Assembly (NCBI GenBank): GCA_964473735.1
Contig: CAYYQD010000012.1
Span: forward strand, 1-38,564
Reading direction: 5' to 3'
DNA from: JAADCS01 sp964473735
GTDB lineage: Bacteria > Hydrothermota > Hydrothermia > LBFQ01
DNA: 38,564 bases
Made by a program: the position numbers and the translations under genes
Shown here: one piece after another, positions 37,965 through 38,564 of the stretch
Position numbering within the stretch: position 1 is the stretch's first letter
Layout of the letters: every line of letters begins with the position of its first letter
Notes under the pieces: model-generated
What the model was told of the DNA's origin: nothing
Databases searched by the model: none
What the model saw: only the letters and a program-made list of their open reading frames with translations

Positions 37965-38168
37965 ATGAAGTGCAACGTTGGAACGGTGGATCGCATCGTG
38001 AGGGCGATTTTAGGTCTCGTCCTCATCGTTCTGCCCTTCGTCATCGCCCTTGGGACCACCCTCAAGTGGATACTTATAATCGTCGGGCTCGTTCTACTCT
38101 TCACGGCGGCTACGGGATTCTGCCTGCTCTACCTGCCGATCGGTGTGAATACCTGCAGGAGGGAGTAG
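37965..38168 (+). CDS. YgaP-like small membrane protein (DUF2892)
   Basis: A 67-residue protein: MKCNVGTVDRIVRAILGLVL at the N-terminus, then two transmembrane helices (about 13-30 and 34-52) and a terminal TGFCLLYLPIGVNTCRRE, all typical of DUF2892. A strong SD (AGGAGGTG, 4 bases before ATG) and 10-base gap place it in an operon with the rhodanese gene. The three Cys (C3, CLLY Cys and NTC) may act in sulfur or thiocyanate handling, as in YgaP. Confidence 0.88.
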   Translation: MKCNVGTVDRIVRAILGLVLIVLPFVIALGTTLKWILIIVGLVLLFTAATGFCLLYLPIGVNTCRRE

Positions 38169-38169
38169 G

Positions 38170-38436
38170 ACGGCTCTACTCTGGAGCCTCCTCAACCCGC
38201 CCCCGGACAAACTCCAGCACCTGGGGGTGGGTTTTTTGGTATATAGCCTTTCCTACGCCGGTAGCGGTCGGGGAACGCTGTCCTTCGGCCTTAGCGTGAC
38301 GGTCGGGATAGGGAAGGAGGTGTGGGATCGCACTACGGGTAAGGGACACCCGGAAGTATCCGACCTTCTCTGGACCGCTATGGGTGGTCTGGTAGGGTAC
38401 TTGATAACGGAGAGGGTGGGTTTGGGCTTACAATAG
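38170..38436 (+). CDS. small membrane protein, YfiM/DUF2279-like
   Basis: The protein contains PDKLQHLGVGFLVYSLSYAG, then FGLSVTVGIGKEVWDRTTGK, then GHPEVSDLLWTAMGGLVGYL. This DKxxH...GKExxD...G...SxxDLxxxxxG pattern matches the YfiM/DUF2279-type family of small envelope proteins. The first standard start (GTG 38227) would delete the conserved DKLQH. Upstream, the frame is open back to a TGA at 38146 but offers only non-standard codons. An ACG at 38170 lies 6 bases after a perfect SD (GGAGGG, 38158-38163) at the end of the YgaP-like gene, so I start there (88 residues). A start at ATA 38149 is another option. Membrane segments: about 22-38 and near the C-terminus. Confidence 0.65.
   Translation, partial: TALLWSLLNPPPDKLQHLGVGFLVYSLSYAGSGRGTLSFGLSVTVGIGKEVWDRTTGKGHPEVSDLLWTAMGGLVGYLITERVGLGLQ
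38429..38434 (+). promoter_or_regulatory. -10 box TACAAT, 8 bases before ATG at 38443
   Basis: TACAAT, then AGTCGCTT, then ATG. It overlaps the last codons of the previous gene. Leaderless transcript predicted. Confidence 0.45.
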
Positions 38437-38442
38437 TCGCTT

Positions 38443-38564
38443 ATGTTTCCGAACCTCAAGAAGAATCTGCAGAGGGCTATACTCGTGGAGGAGAGCGTGA
38501 AGGGTGGATACGGGTTATTATCCAACTTCGGTTCTTTAGTGGTGGATACCCGTCCTTACACTGG
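38443..38564 (+). CDS. partial gene, possibly metallo-beta-lactamase fold
   Basis: About 40 codons before the window ends: MFPNLKKNLQRAILVEESV, then GGYGLLSNFGSLVVDTRPYT. The pattern N-x-GSLVVDTR-x-Y-T resembles the first strand pair of MBL-fold hydrolases (a strand leading to VVDTR), but too little is present to be sure. Supported as a gene by the -10 box at the usual distance and by codon use like its neighbours. Confidence 0.6.
   Translation, partial: MFPNLKKNLQRAILVEESVKGGYGLLSNFGSLVVDTRPYT

Noticed and set aside
1..38564. CRISPR arrays, insertion sequences, prophage or integrase genes
   Set aside because: I saw no regular spaced repeats, transposase motifs or long terminal repeats.

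Overview
This is a gene-dense scaffold piece from an uncultured, probably thermophilic, diderm bacterium. It holds a 100-N assembly gap at 29530-29629. Evidence for an outer membrane: a TamB-type protein, CMP-KDO synthetase (kdsB), many lipoproteins and a Wzc-like chain-length regulator. Proteins are rich in E, R, V and Y, and the genes favour ATA for Ile and AGG for Arg, which suggests a thermophile. Flavin-dependent thymidylate synthase (ThyX), a PolX/PHP protein and a T9SS-like sorting tail on a VCBS/FG-GAP protein fit an FCB-superphylum or WOR-3/Hydrothermae-like lineage. That placement is inference only.

Layout. 1-3.7 kb: a possible partial gene, an acidic small protein coupled to glyQ, a nitrilase-family amidase, thyX (minus), tRNA-Gly(TCC) and rpmB. 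3.65-7 kb: TamB-like protein. 7-14.4 kb: a clade II nitrous oxide reductase locus in two divergent arms. The minus arm is nosC-like cytochrome c, nosZ, an intrinsic terminator, a membrane protein, nosL and nosD. The plus arm is an unknown lipoprotein, nosF and nosY. 14.3-16 kb: divergent kdsB/accA with overlapping promoters. 16-18.2 kb: a tandem pair of paralogues of a family I do not recognise. 18-20 kb: MidA-type methyltransferase and an EamA transporter. 20-21.3 kb: a relic of a Uma2 gene, then nadC. 21.2-26.8 kb: Wzc-like protein, a TPR protein and a lone nuoG. 26.9-29.4 kb: two envelope proteins and a DUF2231 protein. 30-33.2 kb: DegT-type aminotransferase, RsbW-like kinase and RsbU-like phosphatase. 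33.2-38.6 kb: truB, the T9SS-tailed protein, a PolX-like protein with a degenerate polymerase site, an RsbV-like STAS protein, rhodanese, a YgaP-like membrane protein, a small membrane protein and a partial gene.

The most striking pattern is how genes start. Almost every gene that opens a transcription unit has a -10 box of the form TANAAT only 6-9 bases before its ATG, TTG or GTG, so the mRNA would begin at or within a few bases of the start codon (leaderless). Genes inside operons instead have clear Shine-Dalgarno (SD) sequences. rpmB starts 2 bases after a tRNA, so tRNA 3' processing would itself create a near-leaderless mRNA. Two genes (tamB, and a small membrane protein at 38.2 kb) have conserved N-terminal segments upstream of any ATG/GTG/TTG, which implies non-standard start codons or sequence errors.

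The nos locus gives a complete periplasmic N2O-reducing module: NosZ is the enzyme, NosL and NosDFY supply copper or maturation, and the cytochrome is a likely electron donor. The RsbU/RsbW/RsbV-like proteins look like a partner-switching regulatory module split across about 6 kb.
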